From Zobellia russellii (GTDB lineage: Bacteria > Bacteroidota > Bacteroidia > Flavobacteriales > Flavobacteriaceae), in NCBI RefSeq assembly GCF_018728565.1, contig NZ_JACSOI010000001.1, positions 930,001-994,000 of the forward strand: DNA of 64,000 bases. The letters run 5' to 3'. Under the pieces are notes generated by a model that worked only from the letters and a program-made list of their open reading frames with translations, was not told where the DNA came from and did no database searches. Below, in pieces: positions 43,642-52,666 of the stretch. Both the position numbers and the translations under genes were made by a program. Within the stretch, counting starts at the first letter, position 1; every line of letters starts with the position of its first letter.

Positions 43642-44123
43642 TATTTAAGGTCGGATAAGTTGTTTTCGCGCCTAAAACTACTAAAACTAAACCATTCCTT
43701 AATTTTTTTACCGTTTTGGTATTTTTCGGCCGAGGTCAACTTCTCATTGATGTATTTAAGACAATATCCATTTTTCTTTCCATTAATTAACTGGCATTTG
43801 TGGTTCACTTTTCCCATAGAATCATAGAAAAGCCACCAATTGGATTTTTTTCCGTTTGTATAATGGCCTTCTTGTAGAGGTTTGCCATAACTATCATAAA
43901 AATGCCAGTAGGATGTGCGTTGATTTTTTTTGTAGTGCCCTTGCTCCGCTAGTTTTCCGTTGTTGTGGTAAAATTTCCAAAAATCCGTTTTTTCACCGTT
44001 TATTAACCAACCTTCTTCTTTAATGTTTCCTGTTTGATAGTATTCTTTATGGTATACCGTATCTCCTTTGGACTGTAGTCCAAATAAAACAAGAGCGGCC
44101 ATAAGAAATAGTTTAGGAAACAT
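43641..44123 (-). CDS. YwqK/MORN-like repeat protein, secreted
   Basis: 160 residues: a signal peptide (1-about 18), then four to five approximately 23-residue MORN-like units with the pattern G-x-x-x-NGKKxxxWxFYDxxGK (WKFYHNNGK, WHFYDSYGK, WWLFYDSMGK). YwqK-family proteins were first noted as toxin-antitoxin-like in Bacillus, but in Bacteroidota they are common exported repeat proteins of unknown role. Its last base overlaps the GH78-like gene start (TAATG). It is the first gene of the apparent polysaccharide operon. Confidence 0.75.
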   Translation of the reverse strand: MFPKLFLMAALVLFGLQSKGDTVYHKEYYQTGNIKEEGWLINGEKTDFWKFYHNNGKLAEQGHYKKNQRTSYWHFYDSYGKPLQEGHYTNGKKSNWWLFYDSMGKVNHKCQLINGKKNGYCLKYINEKLTSAEKYQNGKKIKEWFSFSSFRRENNLSDLK

Positions 44124-44190
44124 TTTTTAAAATTGTTTAATTATAGTCGGTTTATGAACGGGAAACTAACAGGAACAAGGGGTGTTTCTA

Positions 44191-45771
44191 TTATTTTTTG
44201 TTTACCAATTCCATTAAATCAACATCATTACCCAATAATACTTCGGTAGGGTTGATACGGCCTTCTTCCGGTCCATTCTCCAGTTTCAGTACTCCACGAG
44301 GGCAAACTGCGGAACAAATACCACAACCCACACAACTAGAGCGTACAATATTTTCTCCTTTTTGGGCATACGCACGCACATCAATACCTTGCTCACAATA
44401 GGTAGAACAATTTCCACAGGAAATACACTGGCCACCGTTGGTAGTAATTCTAAAGCGAGATTTAAAACGTTGCACAAAACCAAGGTAAGCAGCCAATGGG
44501 CACCCAAATCTACACCATACGCGGTTGCCAAAAATAGGATAGAACCCAGTTCCGATAACGCCTGCAAAGACAGCGCCAATTAACAAACTATAAGTATTTT
44601 GGACACTTTGGGTCTTAATGCCCAATACGGTACCGGATTCGGCAAAGAAACTATACAAGGTCATGCCTGTCATGACCACGGCAAACAACAGGACCCCGTG
44701 TATTAACCAACGTTCTACTTTCCAAGAGAATAATGATTTGCTTGAGTGTTGGCGGTAAGGGTCACCTAATGTTTCGGCCAAACCTCCACAACCACATACC
44801 CAAGAACAATACCACCTTTTTCCAAAGAAATAAACCATAACCGGCACAATAACCAAGGTAAGGACAACACCCCATACGAGAATGAACAATCCTATGCCAC
44901 CGCTATTAAGTAGTTCTTTTAAATTCCACTGAAAAAAGAAATCATAATCTAAAGGAAACGCATTCTTGAAATCATAATATGGCATTTGTAAACGCACCAT
45001 TATTTCAGGAATCAGGAAAGCAAAAACGATTTGGAAGAACAATACAGATGTTGTTCGTACCATTTGGTATACGTTGTGACGGTATTTAATATACATGCGT
45101 ACGGCCATTACAGTCATAACTACACAATACATAAAACCATATACAAACCAATGGCCAGCAGGATTTCCACTAAGGCTTTCGCTGATTGGGTCAACCAAAA
45201 ACGTCCAGTTTACGGCAAATTCTGGGCGGAAGTACAATATCAGATAAAAGGAAACTAGGAATATGAATACCATCCAAGCTATCCATCCTCTGTTTGTAGC
45301 GCTTTCATGGTAAACACCATCGTTTTTAATGCCCTTTTTACCTAATAGAATAATATTGGGCAGAATGAACATTAACGCTCCAATAATGCCAAGGCCAAAG
45401 GTCAAGAACCACATAAGGCCTTTGTTTTGGGCGATAAGGCCAGTGCCGGATTTCTTGCCGATTAAAGCGGCCATATCATGACCACTGGTGTAAATTACCT
45501 TTTTGTATTCCTTGTTCTTTTTGTGCTGATTATTTGCGGCATCTAATGCGGAGCTAATTGTTGGCGATAAACTTAGCATGCCATTAAAATCTTTGCCTAC
45601 CACGTTCTGGTTTATAGATTGGATAAAAACATCACTTTTAATGTTTTTATCCTTTATAATTTGGTCAAAGGTACTTTGGTCCAAACTGAAGGTGCCCAAT
45701 ACGGGTATGACCGTAAAAGTGGCCAGTCCTATTAAGAAGATGACCAGTCCTATATTTTTTATTGCTTTCAT
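44191..45771 (-). CDS. NosR/NapH-like membrane polyferredoxin (4Fe-4S)
   Basis: 526 residues. An N-terminal helix is followed by an external domain (about 25-115), then about six membrane helices, interrupted by Cys-rich loops WYCSWVCGCGG and VWCRFGCPL, and two C-terminal ferredoxin motifs: CISCGNCSTYC (449-459) and CVGCGICSAVC (480-490). This layout is that of NosR/NapH/CcoG-type membrane electron-transfer proteins, without the FMN-binding domain of true NosR. It probably moves electrons between the cytoplasm or quinones and a periplasmic acceptor. It follows the FAD oxidoreductase gene by 11 bp, a natural electron-donor pair. The terminal acceptor is unknown. Confidence 0.85.
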   Translation of the reverse strand: MKAIKNIGLVIFLIGLATFTVIPVLGTFSLDQSTFDQIIKDKNIKSDVFIQSINQNVVGKDFNGMLSLSPTISSALDAANNQHKKNKEYKKVIYTSGHDMAALIGKKSGTGLIAQNKGLMWFLTFGLGIIGALMFILPNIILLGKKGIKNDGVYHESATNRGWIAWMVFIFLVSFYLILYFRPEFAVNWTFLVDPISESLSGNPAGHWFVYGFMYCVVMTVMAVRMYIKYRHNVYQMVRTTSVLFFQIVFAFLIPEIMVRLQMPYYDFKNAFPLDYDFFFQWNLKELLNSGGIGLFILVWGVVLTLVIVPVMVYFFGKRWYCSWVCGCGGLAETLGDPYRQHSSKSLFSWKVERWLIHGVLLFAVVMTGMTLYSFFAESGTVLGIKTQSVQNTYSLLIGAVFAGVIGTGFYPIFGNRVWCRFGCPLAAYLGFVQRFKSRFRITTNGGQCISCGNCSTYCEQGIDVRAYAQKGENIVRSSCVGCGICSAVCPRGVLKLENGPEEGRINPTEVLLGNDVDLMELVNKK

Positions 45772-45782
45772 TTTGTATTTGG

Positions 45783-47129
45783 TTAAGCTTTACTAAAAAT
45801 TCGTTTCCAACTTTTTTTCTTAACGGATAAGCTGGTGTGCATAACCGAGTTGTATTTTGAAATAATTTGTTCTTCGTAGTGCGAATAGAATTCCGGGTCA
45901 AAATTGGCATCCTTAAGGTATTGCATCACATAATCTACGTCCCGTTCCTCGGTTAGCCAGCGGTTAAATATCTCATGCCGCATACGAATGCCAAAGGTGT
46001 TGATGCCCAAAAACGTATTGGTGTCTTTGTGGTAGGCTACCGTAATGCAGATGTTTTCTTTTGCGTGGCGCCAATGAAAGTGGCTTTCATATTCTTTTTT
46101 GATTTTTTCACTATAAACCCAACCGTAGGTTTGGTATTCTATGTCTAGAAATTTGGCGGAGTTGAACCAATGACCGGGATTATATGATCTTGGGTTGCCA
46201 CAAATGGTCTGGGCTAAGGTTTCTCCCATCATACGGCCGGTATACCAAACCGCTTCTATAGGTCTCCTATTGCCAATGCCTTCATGCTGCTCAGCGCAAT
46301 CACCTATGGCATAAATGTCTTTTATATTGGTTTCTAGAAGACGGTTTACCTTGACGCCTCTACCAAGCTCAATACCAGAATCCTTAAGGAAATCTATGTT
46401 AGGGGAAACGCCTGCCGTTAAGCCTACCACATTACATTCTATAGTTTCGCCTTTGTCCGTAGTAATGGCTTTGGCCCTTCCATTTTCATCTGCTATAATT
46501 TCAACTAGATTGGTCTCCAGTTTTAAATCAATATGATGGTCTAGAATATGCTCGTTTATCATTTGAGATTCGCCACTGGGCAAAACCCCGTTCCAGAAAC
46601 TGTTTTCGCGTACTAGAAAGGTAACCGGAATTTTACGTGAACGCAGCATTTCCGCAAGTTCTATCCCAATGAGGCCACCACCCACGATAACCGCACGATT
46701 GCAGACTTTGTTGTTTGGGGCGTTAGCTTCGATCATGTCCAGATCTTGTTTTGAGTATAAGCCCTGAACCCCATCTAAATCTTGACCCGGCCAACCAAAT
46801 TTGTTAGGTTTTGAGCCGGTGGCGATAATCAACTTATCATAAGTTAGTTCCTTGCCTTCAGCTAATACCAAGGTTTTCCTTTCATGGTCTACGTTGGTAA
46901 CAAAACCTTTTACCAGTTCTATTCGGTTTTTCTTCCAGAACCAATTTTCGTAAGGTTGCGTATGTTTAAACTTCATGTGGCCCATGTATACATACATTAG
47001 GGCAGTACGAGAAAAGAAATAATCGGTCTCGGCCGATACGATGGTAATTTTTTTATCGGATAATTTTCTAATGTGCCTTGCAGCGGTTACACCTGAAATT
47101 CCGTTACCAATAATGACGATATGCTCCAT
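45783..47129 (-). CDS. FAD/NAD(P)-dependent pyridine nucleotide-disulphide oxidoreductase family protein
   Basis: 448 residues: FAD fold IVIIGNGISGVTAARHI, second Rossmann fold AVIVGGGLIGIELAEML for NAD(P)H, and the FAD contact IYAIGDCAEQ. The family includes nitrite-reductase FAD subunits, NADH:rubredoxin and ferredoxin reductases. The C-terminal third is unlike classical members and ends in a basic tail (SVKKKSWKRIFSKA). It sits directly before the membrane polyferredoxin gene and probably feeds it electrons. It is divergent from the DUF547 gene across 238 bp that hold an imperfect TTGTC/GACAA repeat (about 47321-47343). Confidence 0.85.
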   Translation of the reverse strand: MEHIVIIGNGISGVTAARHIRKLSDKKITIVSAETDYFFSRTALMYVYMGHMKFKHTQPYENWFWKKNRIELVKGFVTNVDHERKTLVLAEGKELTYDKLIIATGSKPNKFGWPGQDLDGVQGLYSKQDLDMIEANAPNNKVCNRAVIVGGGLIGIELAEMLRSRKIPVTFLVRENSFWNGVLPSGESQMINEHILDHHIDLKLETNLVEIIADENGRAKAITTDKGETIECNVVGLTAGVSPNIDFLKDSGIELGRGVKVNRLLETNIKDIYAIGDCAEQHEGIGNRRPIEAVWYTGRMMGETLAQTICGNPRSYNPGHWFNSAKFLDIEYQTYGWVYSEKIKKEYESHFHWRHAKENICITVAYHKDTNTFLGINTFGIRMRHEIFNRWLTEERDVDYVMQYLKDANFDPEFYSHYEEQIISKYNSVMHTSLSVKKKSWKRIFSKA

Positions 47130-47367
47130 AATTTAATTCGGTTGTTGCGGGTTCTGTCGTTTTTAAAGGTAACACCTTAATTGCCTTGTCTAATTTAGAA
47201 ACGTTTTAAATTTTTGAGGTATTTGTAAGGTTTTGGGAGGTAAACCGAACTTGTAGGACCTTGATTTTTAATTTTTTACAAAACTCTTAAAAAAATCATT
47301 TTTTTTGTATGGATGTTAAAATTGTCTCGACCTATGCGACAAGAATAACAACAAAAACTATCAAATT

Positions 47368-48087
47368 ATGAAATATTCAATCTTGGCTTTGGTATTTTCT
47401 TTGGCCACAATATCAGCCACTTTCGGACAAAGTACTGATGAATTTTTTAGCAAGGCAGATGCCTTTTTTAAAACTAATGTTACGAACGGCCGAGTTCATT
47501 ATAAAGCAATTAAGGAAAACCCCGCAGATTTAAATGAATTGCTTGAGGCCGCAAAAAAAATCACGGTCGCAGAGGCAAATGCCAAAGAGTATCAGGCATT
47601 TTGGATCAATGGTTACAATTTATTGGTTATTAAAGGAATAGTTGATAGATATCCGTTAAAATCGCCCTTGGACGTTGGTGGTTTTTTTGATGGAAAAAAA
47701 TATGAAATAGGAGGAAAGAAAACTACTCTTAATGATATTGAGAACAAATTGTTACGGGCAAAATTCCCTGCAGAACCACGTTTTCATTTTGTATTGGTAT
47801 GTGGCGGTTTAGGATGTCCTCCTATAATTAGCAAAGCGTATAAGCCAAGTACTTTAGAGGCACAACTTGAAAAGCAGACCAAATTGGCATTGAACGATCC
47901 TGAGTTTATCCAATTAAATAAGAACAAAGTTAAAATTTCTCAGATTTTTGAATGGTATAAGGGAGACTTCACTCAAAATGGACAGAGTCTAATAGACTTT
48001 ATCAACAAGTATAAGTCTGAACAACTACCGGAAAAAACCAAGGTTTCATATTACCCATATGACTGGACCTTGAACGAAACAAAATAA
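47368..48087 (+). CDS. DUF547 family exported protein
   Basis: 239 residues with a signal peptide (cut after about ATFGQ, residue 21). DUF547 segments: AFWINGYNLLVIKGIV, LNDIENKLLR and HFVLVCGGLGCPP, with a CxxxxC pair, then FEWYKGDF. The family is related to transglutaminase-like/cysteine-type folds, but no activity is established. It is divergent from the polyferredoxin/FAD-oxidoreductase pair and co-directional with the outer-membrane protein gene 30 bp downstream. A second, diverged DUF547 protein is encoded at 59340-60110. Confidence 0.85.
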   Translation: MKYSILALVFSLATISATFGQSTDEFFSKADAFFKTNVTNGRVHYKAIKENPADLNELLEAAKKITVAEANAKEYQAFWINGYNLLVIKGIVDRYPLKSPLDVGGFFDGKKYEIGGKKTTLNDIENKLLRAKFPAEPRFHFVLVCGGLGCPPIISKAYKPSTLEAQLEKQTKLALNDPEFIQLNKNKVKISQIFEWYKGDFTQNGQSLIDFINKYKSEQLPEKTKVSYYPYDWTLNETK

Positions 48088-48117
48088 TAAGCAGCCTTAA
48101 ATTTTAAACATAAACTT

Positions 48118-49008
48118 ATGAAAACAATACAAAGAAATCTTTTTCTTTCAGGACTTCTTTTGGCTACTGCCATCGGATTTTCGCAAGAAGAAACAAATGA
48201 TCAGGAGCAAACGGTTCAAAGTAATATTCAACAGTATACACCGTCCAAATTAATTGGTAAGGGACAAATAGATTTAAAATGGTTCAATAACCTCTATACC
48301 CAAACCAAAAGTACGTTTAGCGATGGCAAGGAGCCCAGACAAACATTTTTTACTTCTACTTTAGAGGCATATACCGGAGTTGGTGAAAACAAGCGTTGGA
48401 ATGTGGGTGCTATTTTTGAATTCCGTTCCAACGTAATAGGAGATAGAGGCGCTCTGGATGTTTTTAAGTTTGATGGAGAGGATAACACAGCGCGTTCTGG
48501 TCTAACTTCAATAGCCCCATCGGTAAAATTCGTGCCTTTTAGGTCTGTTAGTAATTTTTCCATTCAGAGTTCTTTCTTTATTCCCTTGGTAGACAATGAA
48601 ACCGAAAACGGTGTATTCTTGGATCAAAATGGATATATCTGGCAAAACCGATTTTTTTATGACTATACTTTTCCAGGCAATAAATGGCAGTTGTTCAGCG
48701 AATTGAATTCCGAACTGAGTTTTGGTGATAAGGAGGATAGCTTTGCCAACAATAGCTTGAACCTTACACCGGGCATATTTTTAAGTTATTTCCCTAGTTC
48801 TAAATTTACAGTTTTGGCGCTGGCGCAGCATTCGCAACGTTTGGATTTGGGTAACGATTTTGCTCAAGACTTTACCGCTTTAGGAGGAGGAGCCAAGTAT
48901 CAGTTAACAAATGCGCTTAATCTTGAAGCCTTATATACAAACTTCGTAAGAGGGAGTAATACGGGGCTCGGGCAAACCTTTAATTTAGGTTTGAGGGCCA
49001 TTTTCTAA
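48118..49008 (+). CDS. Outer-membrane beta-barrel protein of unknown function
   Basis: 296 residues: signal peptide (1-about 22, ending GFSQ), a short acidic linker, then alternating beta strands with aromatic girdles and a C-terminal FNLGLRAIF whose last residue is Phe, the usual outer-membrane barrel signal. It resembles transporter-like OmpA/MtrB-sized barrels only in general shape, and no named family is recognised. The position 30 bp after the DUF547 gene and opposite a membrane electron-transfer pair may hint at a joint cell-envelope role, but this is weak. Confidence 0.7.
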   Translation: MKTIQRNLFLSGLLLATAIGFSQEETNDQEQTVQSNIQQYTPSKLIGKGQIDLKWFNNLYTQTKSTFSDGKEPRQTFFTSTLEAYTGVGENKRWNVGAIFEFRSNVIGDRGALDVFKFDGEDNTARSGLTSIAPSVKFVPFRSVSNFSIQSSFFIPLVDNETENGVFLDQNGYIWQNRFFYDYTFPGNKWQLFSELNSELSFGDKEDSFANNSLNLTPGIFLSYFPSSKFTVLALAQHSQRLDLGNDFAQDFTALGGGAKYQLTNALNLEALYTNFVRGSNTGLGQTFNLGLRAIF

Positions 49009-49053
49009 GAGGTAATCATAAATACTGTATTTTAGGGGTCTTAATAACGATAC

Positions 49054-50055
49054 ATGCGTAGATTAGGACTCCTTTTTTTATGTCTACTTCAGTTCTCTTG
49101 CTCTAGTCAAGTCAAGAAAAAGATTAACGGGGTTAGCTTTGTGGCCTCTAGAAACCAAGTTCTGCAAGAACATATAGATGATGTAAAGGAGGTTTATGCC
49201 AACCATGCGGCTATTATGCCTTTTGGCTTTATTAGAGATGTGGCCTCTCCAGAAATTGTCTTCAATACGGAACGCCAGTGGTTTGGAGAAACCAACAAGG
49301 GAGCAAAGCAATATATAGACATGCTTCATAAAAATGGCATCAAGACCATGGTTAAACCGCAGATTTGGATTTGGCGTGGCGAATTTACGGGCACCTTACA
49401 CATGAATTCCGAAGAAGATTGGAAAAAGCTAGAGGTGGCTTATGATAAATTTATCTTGGCCAATGCTAAAATGGCCCAAGAAACCCAATCTGAAATCTTT
49501 TGTATTGGTACCGAGCTTGAAAAATTCGTAACCAATAGACCGGAATATTGGCATGAACTAATTGGTAGGATCAGGGCTGTTTATGATGGTAAGCTCACTT
49601 ATGCGGCCAACTGGGACGAATATTCAAGAGTTCCTTTTTGGAAAGATTTGGATTATATAGGAATTGATGCGTATTTTCCGCTGTCGGAAGAAAAAACACC
49701 GTCCGTAGAGGCGTTGCGAGAAGGATGGAAACGGTGGAAAACTGACATTGCAGCACTTTCTGAGAAAGTGGATCGTCCTGTTTTGTTTACGGAATTTGGG
49801 TATAGAAGTATGGATTACACCGCCCATAAACCGTGGTTGGTAGATAAAAATGAAGATGAAGTAAACTTAGTGGCCCAAGTAAATGCTAAAAAAGCCATCT
49901 TTGAGGAATTTTGGAACGAAGAATGGTTTGCCGGAGGATATGTTTGGAAGTGGTTTATAGACCATAAGAAATCCGGAGGGGAGAAAGACAATAGATTTAC
50001 ACCGCAGAATAAACCGGCACAAGAAATAATTAAAGAGGTATATAAAAAATATTGA
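49054..50055 (+). CDS. GH113-like glycoside hydrolase lipoprotein
   Basis: 333-residue lipoprotein (lipobox FSC, Cys16) with a TIM-barrel glycosidase domain. The acid/base is likely Glu154 in FCIGTELEKF and the nucleophile Glu247 in VLFTEFGYRS, matching the clan GH-A layout of GH113 (beta-mannanase-type) enzymes. IGIDAYFPL and the C-terminal GGYVWKWFIDHK fit the same family. It is membrane-tethered, probably facing out or into the periplasm, acting on beta-mannan or a related glycan. It is followed after 1 bp by a small lipoprotein gene. The substrate is not known. Confidence 0.83.
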   Translation: MRRLGLLFLCLLQFSCSSQVKKKINGVSFVASRNQVLQEHIDDVKEVYANHAAIMPFGFIRDVASPEIVFNTERQWFGETNKGAKQYIDMLHKNGIKTMVKPQIWIWRGEFTGTLHMNSEEDWKKLEVAYDKFILANAKMAQETQSEIFCIGTELEKFVTNRPEYWHELIGRIRAVYDGKLTYAANWDEYSRVPFWKDLDYIGIDAYFPLSEEKTPSVEALREGWKRWKTDIAALSEKVDRPVLFTEFGYRSMDYTAHKPWLVDKNEDEVNLVAQVNAKKAIFEEFWNEEWFAGGYVWKWFIDHKKSGGEKDNRFTPQNKPAQEIIKEVYKKY

Positions 50056-50056
50056 T

Positions 50057-50776
50057 ATGCGTTCAGTCATTTTTTTTATTCTAGTGATGGTAGCCGTAGG
50101 TTGCTCATCCGATTTAGAAAATCAAGATGTAACATTGCAGGATGCCCTAAAAAACAAGACACCGGTTGTTGATAACGTTATTGCCTGCGCCGCCAGTAAT
50201 GAAAATGATGATTTGGTAAGTGTATTCTTTTATCCACGGGAAGGGGTTACCAACATTAGATACTACGAAACGGAAGACACTTCTATCTCAAAAACCGATT
50301 ATGACCAATATTACCGATTGGAAATCCCTGCGTTTGATGTCTTTAACGGCTATTTAAAAAAGTTTGAAGTTGCGGTTGCAGAAGAACGATGGGTGATTGT
50401 CAGCTTTGAAGAAGATGGAAAAATACATCTGTCCAACCCTATTAGGTTAAAACAACTTTCCAAGCCAACAGAGTATGTTTCTAAAAATATAAAGGTAGGT
50501 TCCCTGGAAACCGGAAAACGTTTGTTTACTTGGGAAGATGGGAAGTATACGGACTCCAAAATTTATTTTCAAGTTGTATCGGATGATGCCGGCAATTTGC
50601 TGTCCGGTACGTATACCTTCGAAAATAATTTTCAATACTATGATACGGACAATGTAGTTTTGAATATTACAAATGATACCCCACCGGACTTGAAAGCAGA
50701 AGCTGATTATACTTTTACTTTAATGGCAGTGAGTGAAGATAATTGGGTGAACCTTTTTTCGGAAATAGAGTTTTGA
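50057..50776 (+). CDS. Hypothetical lipoprotein
   Basis: 239 residues, lipobox AVGC (Cys16), no family recognised. It is mostly predicted beta structure (repeated FFYPREG, YYETEDTS, WVIVSFEEDG) and could be one or two Ig-like domains; the C-terminus ends VNLFSEIEF. The start lies 1 bp after the GH113-like stop, so the two are almost certainly co-translated and may work together at the same membrane. Confidence 0.6.
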   Translation: MRSVIFFILVMVAVGCSSDLENQDVTLQDALKNKTPVVDNVIACAASNENDDLVSVFFYPREGVTNIRYYETEDTSISKTDYDQYYRLEIPAFDVFNGYLKKFEVAVAEERWVIVSFEEDGKIHLSNPIRLKQLSKPTEYVSKNIKVGSLETGKRLFTWEDGKYTDSKIYFQVVSDDAGNLLSGTYTFENNFQYYDTDNVVLNITNDTPPDLKAEADYTFTLMAVSEDNWVNLFSEIEF

Positions 50777-50853
50777 TCTACGGCTATTGTCCATGATTTG
50801 GGATGTAGCTAAGAAAGGATATAATTGCGTTAGCAGTCTGATTGTATAAAAGA

Positions 50854-52125
50854 ATGACTATAAGAATACTTTTGTTCTTTATAATTGTATTAAATGGATG
50901 GTTCTCTCTGGCGCAAGAAGGAACGGTGGTAAGTGTTCAGGTTGAAGGGGCTAAACGAACAAAAGTAGCGTACTTAAAAAGTTTGGTTACTCTAAAGTCC
51001 GGTATGGAGTTGGATTCTCTTCTTTTGGACGAGGACATTTCCAGACTAAGACGGCTTCCGTTAATATCCCATGCTTATTATAATGTTTTTCCGTCAAGTG
51101 AAGGCAATACAGGATATAAAGTGGTTTACAATGTAGAGGAGAATTTTACGTTAATTCCTTTTGCCAACCTTTTTTCATCCTCCAATGATGCTTTTGCCTT
51201 TAGGGTAGGTCTGCAGGAATTCAACTTTTTGGGAAGGGGAATAACCCTTGGGGGCTTTTATCAATATGATGTTTTCAATTCGTATGGAGTGGCGGTTAGG
51301 GCTCCGCATCTGTTCAGTAGAACTACTGGTTTATCTTTAAGTTATAACGATTTTACAACTCAGGAACCCGTTTTTTTTGATGGAACAACAGCAGATTATA
51401 GGTATAACAATCGCGGTTTTGAGGTAATGGGCTTACACGAATTCAATTTTAAAAATCGAATAGAATTTGGGGGAAGCCTTTTTACGGAAGATTACAAGTA
51501 CCTGTCCGGGGCAACCAATAATAGCGTACCCAGGGCTTTAAGGGTAGATAAACATCTTTTTAAACTCATTTACAATTACGAAAACATAAAGTACTATTTC
51601 TATTTTTTAGATGGATTTAGAAGCACCTTGAATTTTCAATATGTGGGGAGTGAAGATTCCAGTTTGCCCGAGTTTTTAATTGGGTTTAACGATTTTGTTT
51701 ACTTTAAGCGTGTTGGTGAAAAGGGCAATTGGGCCAACCGGCTCCGTTTAGGATTGGCAAGTAATGTAAATACGCCTTTTGCGCCCTTTACCGTAGACAA
51801 TAATTTAAACATACGGGGTGTTGGTAATACCATAGACCGGGGAACCGGTGCTATTGTTTTTAATACGGAATACCGTCATACCCTCATAGAAGAAAATTGG
51901 TTTGTGCTACAGAGCAATGTTTTTGTTGATGGTGGGTCGTGGCGTAATCCAGGGGGTAGTTTTAGTGATTTTTCCCATAAGCGTAACATCCGTATTTATC
52001 CAGGAGTGGGCCTTAGGTTCATGCATAAGCGCATCTTCAATGCCATTTTTAGAATTGACTATGGGTATGGTATTACCAAGGATGCTTCTAGAGGACTTGT
52101 TTTTGGGATTGGTCAGTACTTCTGA
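50854..52125 (+). CDS. Omp85/BamA-like surface-antigen outer-membrane protein
   Basis: 423 residues with a signal peptide (cut after about FSLAQ). One POTRA-like domain (VVSVQVEGAKRTKVAYLKSLVTL... LLLDEDISRLRRLP), then a C-terminal barrel with FLGRGITLGGFYQYD, NLNIRGVGNTIDRG (the VRGY-like L6 loop) and the final GLVFGIGQYF. It is much shorter than BamA (one POTRA), so it is an accessory Omp85 protein for secretion or lipid transfer. The ATG at 50854 is preferred over an upstream TTG at 50842. The stop abuts the def stop with no spacer. Confidence 0.78.
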   Translation: MTIRILLFFIIVLNGWFSLAQEGTVVSVQVEGAKRTKVAYLKSLVTLKSGMELDSLLLDEDISRLRRLPLISHAYYNVFPSSEGNTGYKVVYNVEENFTLIPFANLFSSSNDAFAFRVGLQEFNFLGRGITLGGFYQYDVFNSYGVAVRAPHLFSRTTGLSLSYNDFTTQEPVFFDGTTADYRYNNRGFEVMGLHEFNFKNRIEFGGSLFTEDYKYLSGATNNSVPRALRVDKHLFKLIYNYENIKYYFYFLDGFRSTLNFQYVGSEDSSLPEFLIGFNDFVYFKRVGEKGNWANRLRLGLASNVNTPFAPFTVDNNLNIRGVGNTIDRGTGAIVFNTEYRHTLIEENWFVLQSNVFVDGGSWRNPGGSFSDFSHKRNIRIYPGVGLRFMHKRIFNAIFRIDYGYGITKDASRGLVFGIGQYF

Positions 52126-52656
52126 TTAAACATTCCAATACTTGTCGTACTCTTCTTGAAAGGTTAAAGTTTTCATGTTGGGCATACGGTCAATTAATAA
52201 GATGCCATTAAGGTGGTCCAATTCATGTTGGGCAACTATGGCGGAGAAATCATCAAGAATCCTTTCAAACTTCTCACCGTTGGAATCGTATCCGCTCAAT
52301 TTTACTTTCTTGTAGCGCTTTAATCTGCCACGTATTCCGGGTATGGACAAGCATCCTTCCCACCCTTCTACTTCTTCCGAAGAAAGAGGTTCGATCTCCG
52401 GGTTTATCACTGTGGTAAGTGAAAAAGAACCTTTGTCCGGGTAACGATTGTTCTTCTTCATTTCCATAGCAAAGACCCTTTTGAGAACTCCAACCTGGAT
52501 TGCGGCAATACCGGCGCCACTTTCCGCACGCATGGTTTCTACAAGGTCCGCTAAAAATTTTTGAAAATCGGGAGAGGTTATTTCTTTTGGTTCCACCGCT
52601 TGGGACACCTTTCTAAGTAAAGGGTTGCCCATTTTTATAACTTCAAGAACAGCCAT
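52126..52656 (-). CDS. def: Peptide deformylase
   Basis: 176-residue metalloenzyme removing the N-formyl group from nascent proteins. All three motifs are intact: GAGIAAIQ (47-54), EGCLSIPG with metal ligand Cys102, and QHELDHLNG with His144, Glu145 and His148. The length is normal. It is convergent with the Omp85-like gene with adjacent stop codons, and followed upstream by a lipoprotein and a glyoxalase-like gene in the same direction. Confidence 0.96.
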   Translation of the reverse strand: MAVLEVIKMGNPLLRKVSQAVEPKEITSPDFQKFLADLVETMRAESGAGIAAIQVGVLKRVFAMEMKKNNRYPDKGSFSLTTVINPEIEPLSSEEVEGWEGCLSIPGIRGRLKRYKKVKLSGYDSNGEKFERILDDFSAIVAQHELDHLNGILLIDRMPNMKTLTFQEEYDKYWNV

Positions 52657-52666
52657 GTTTTCTGTT

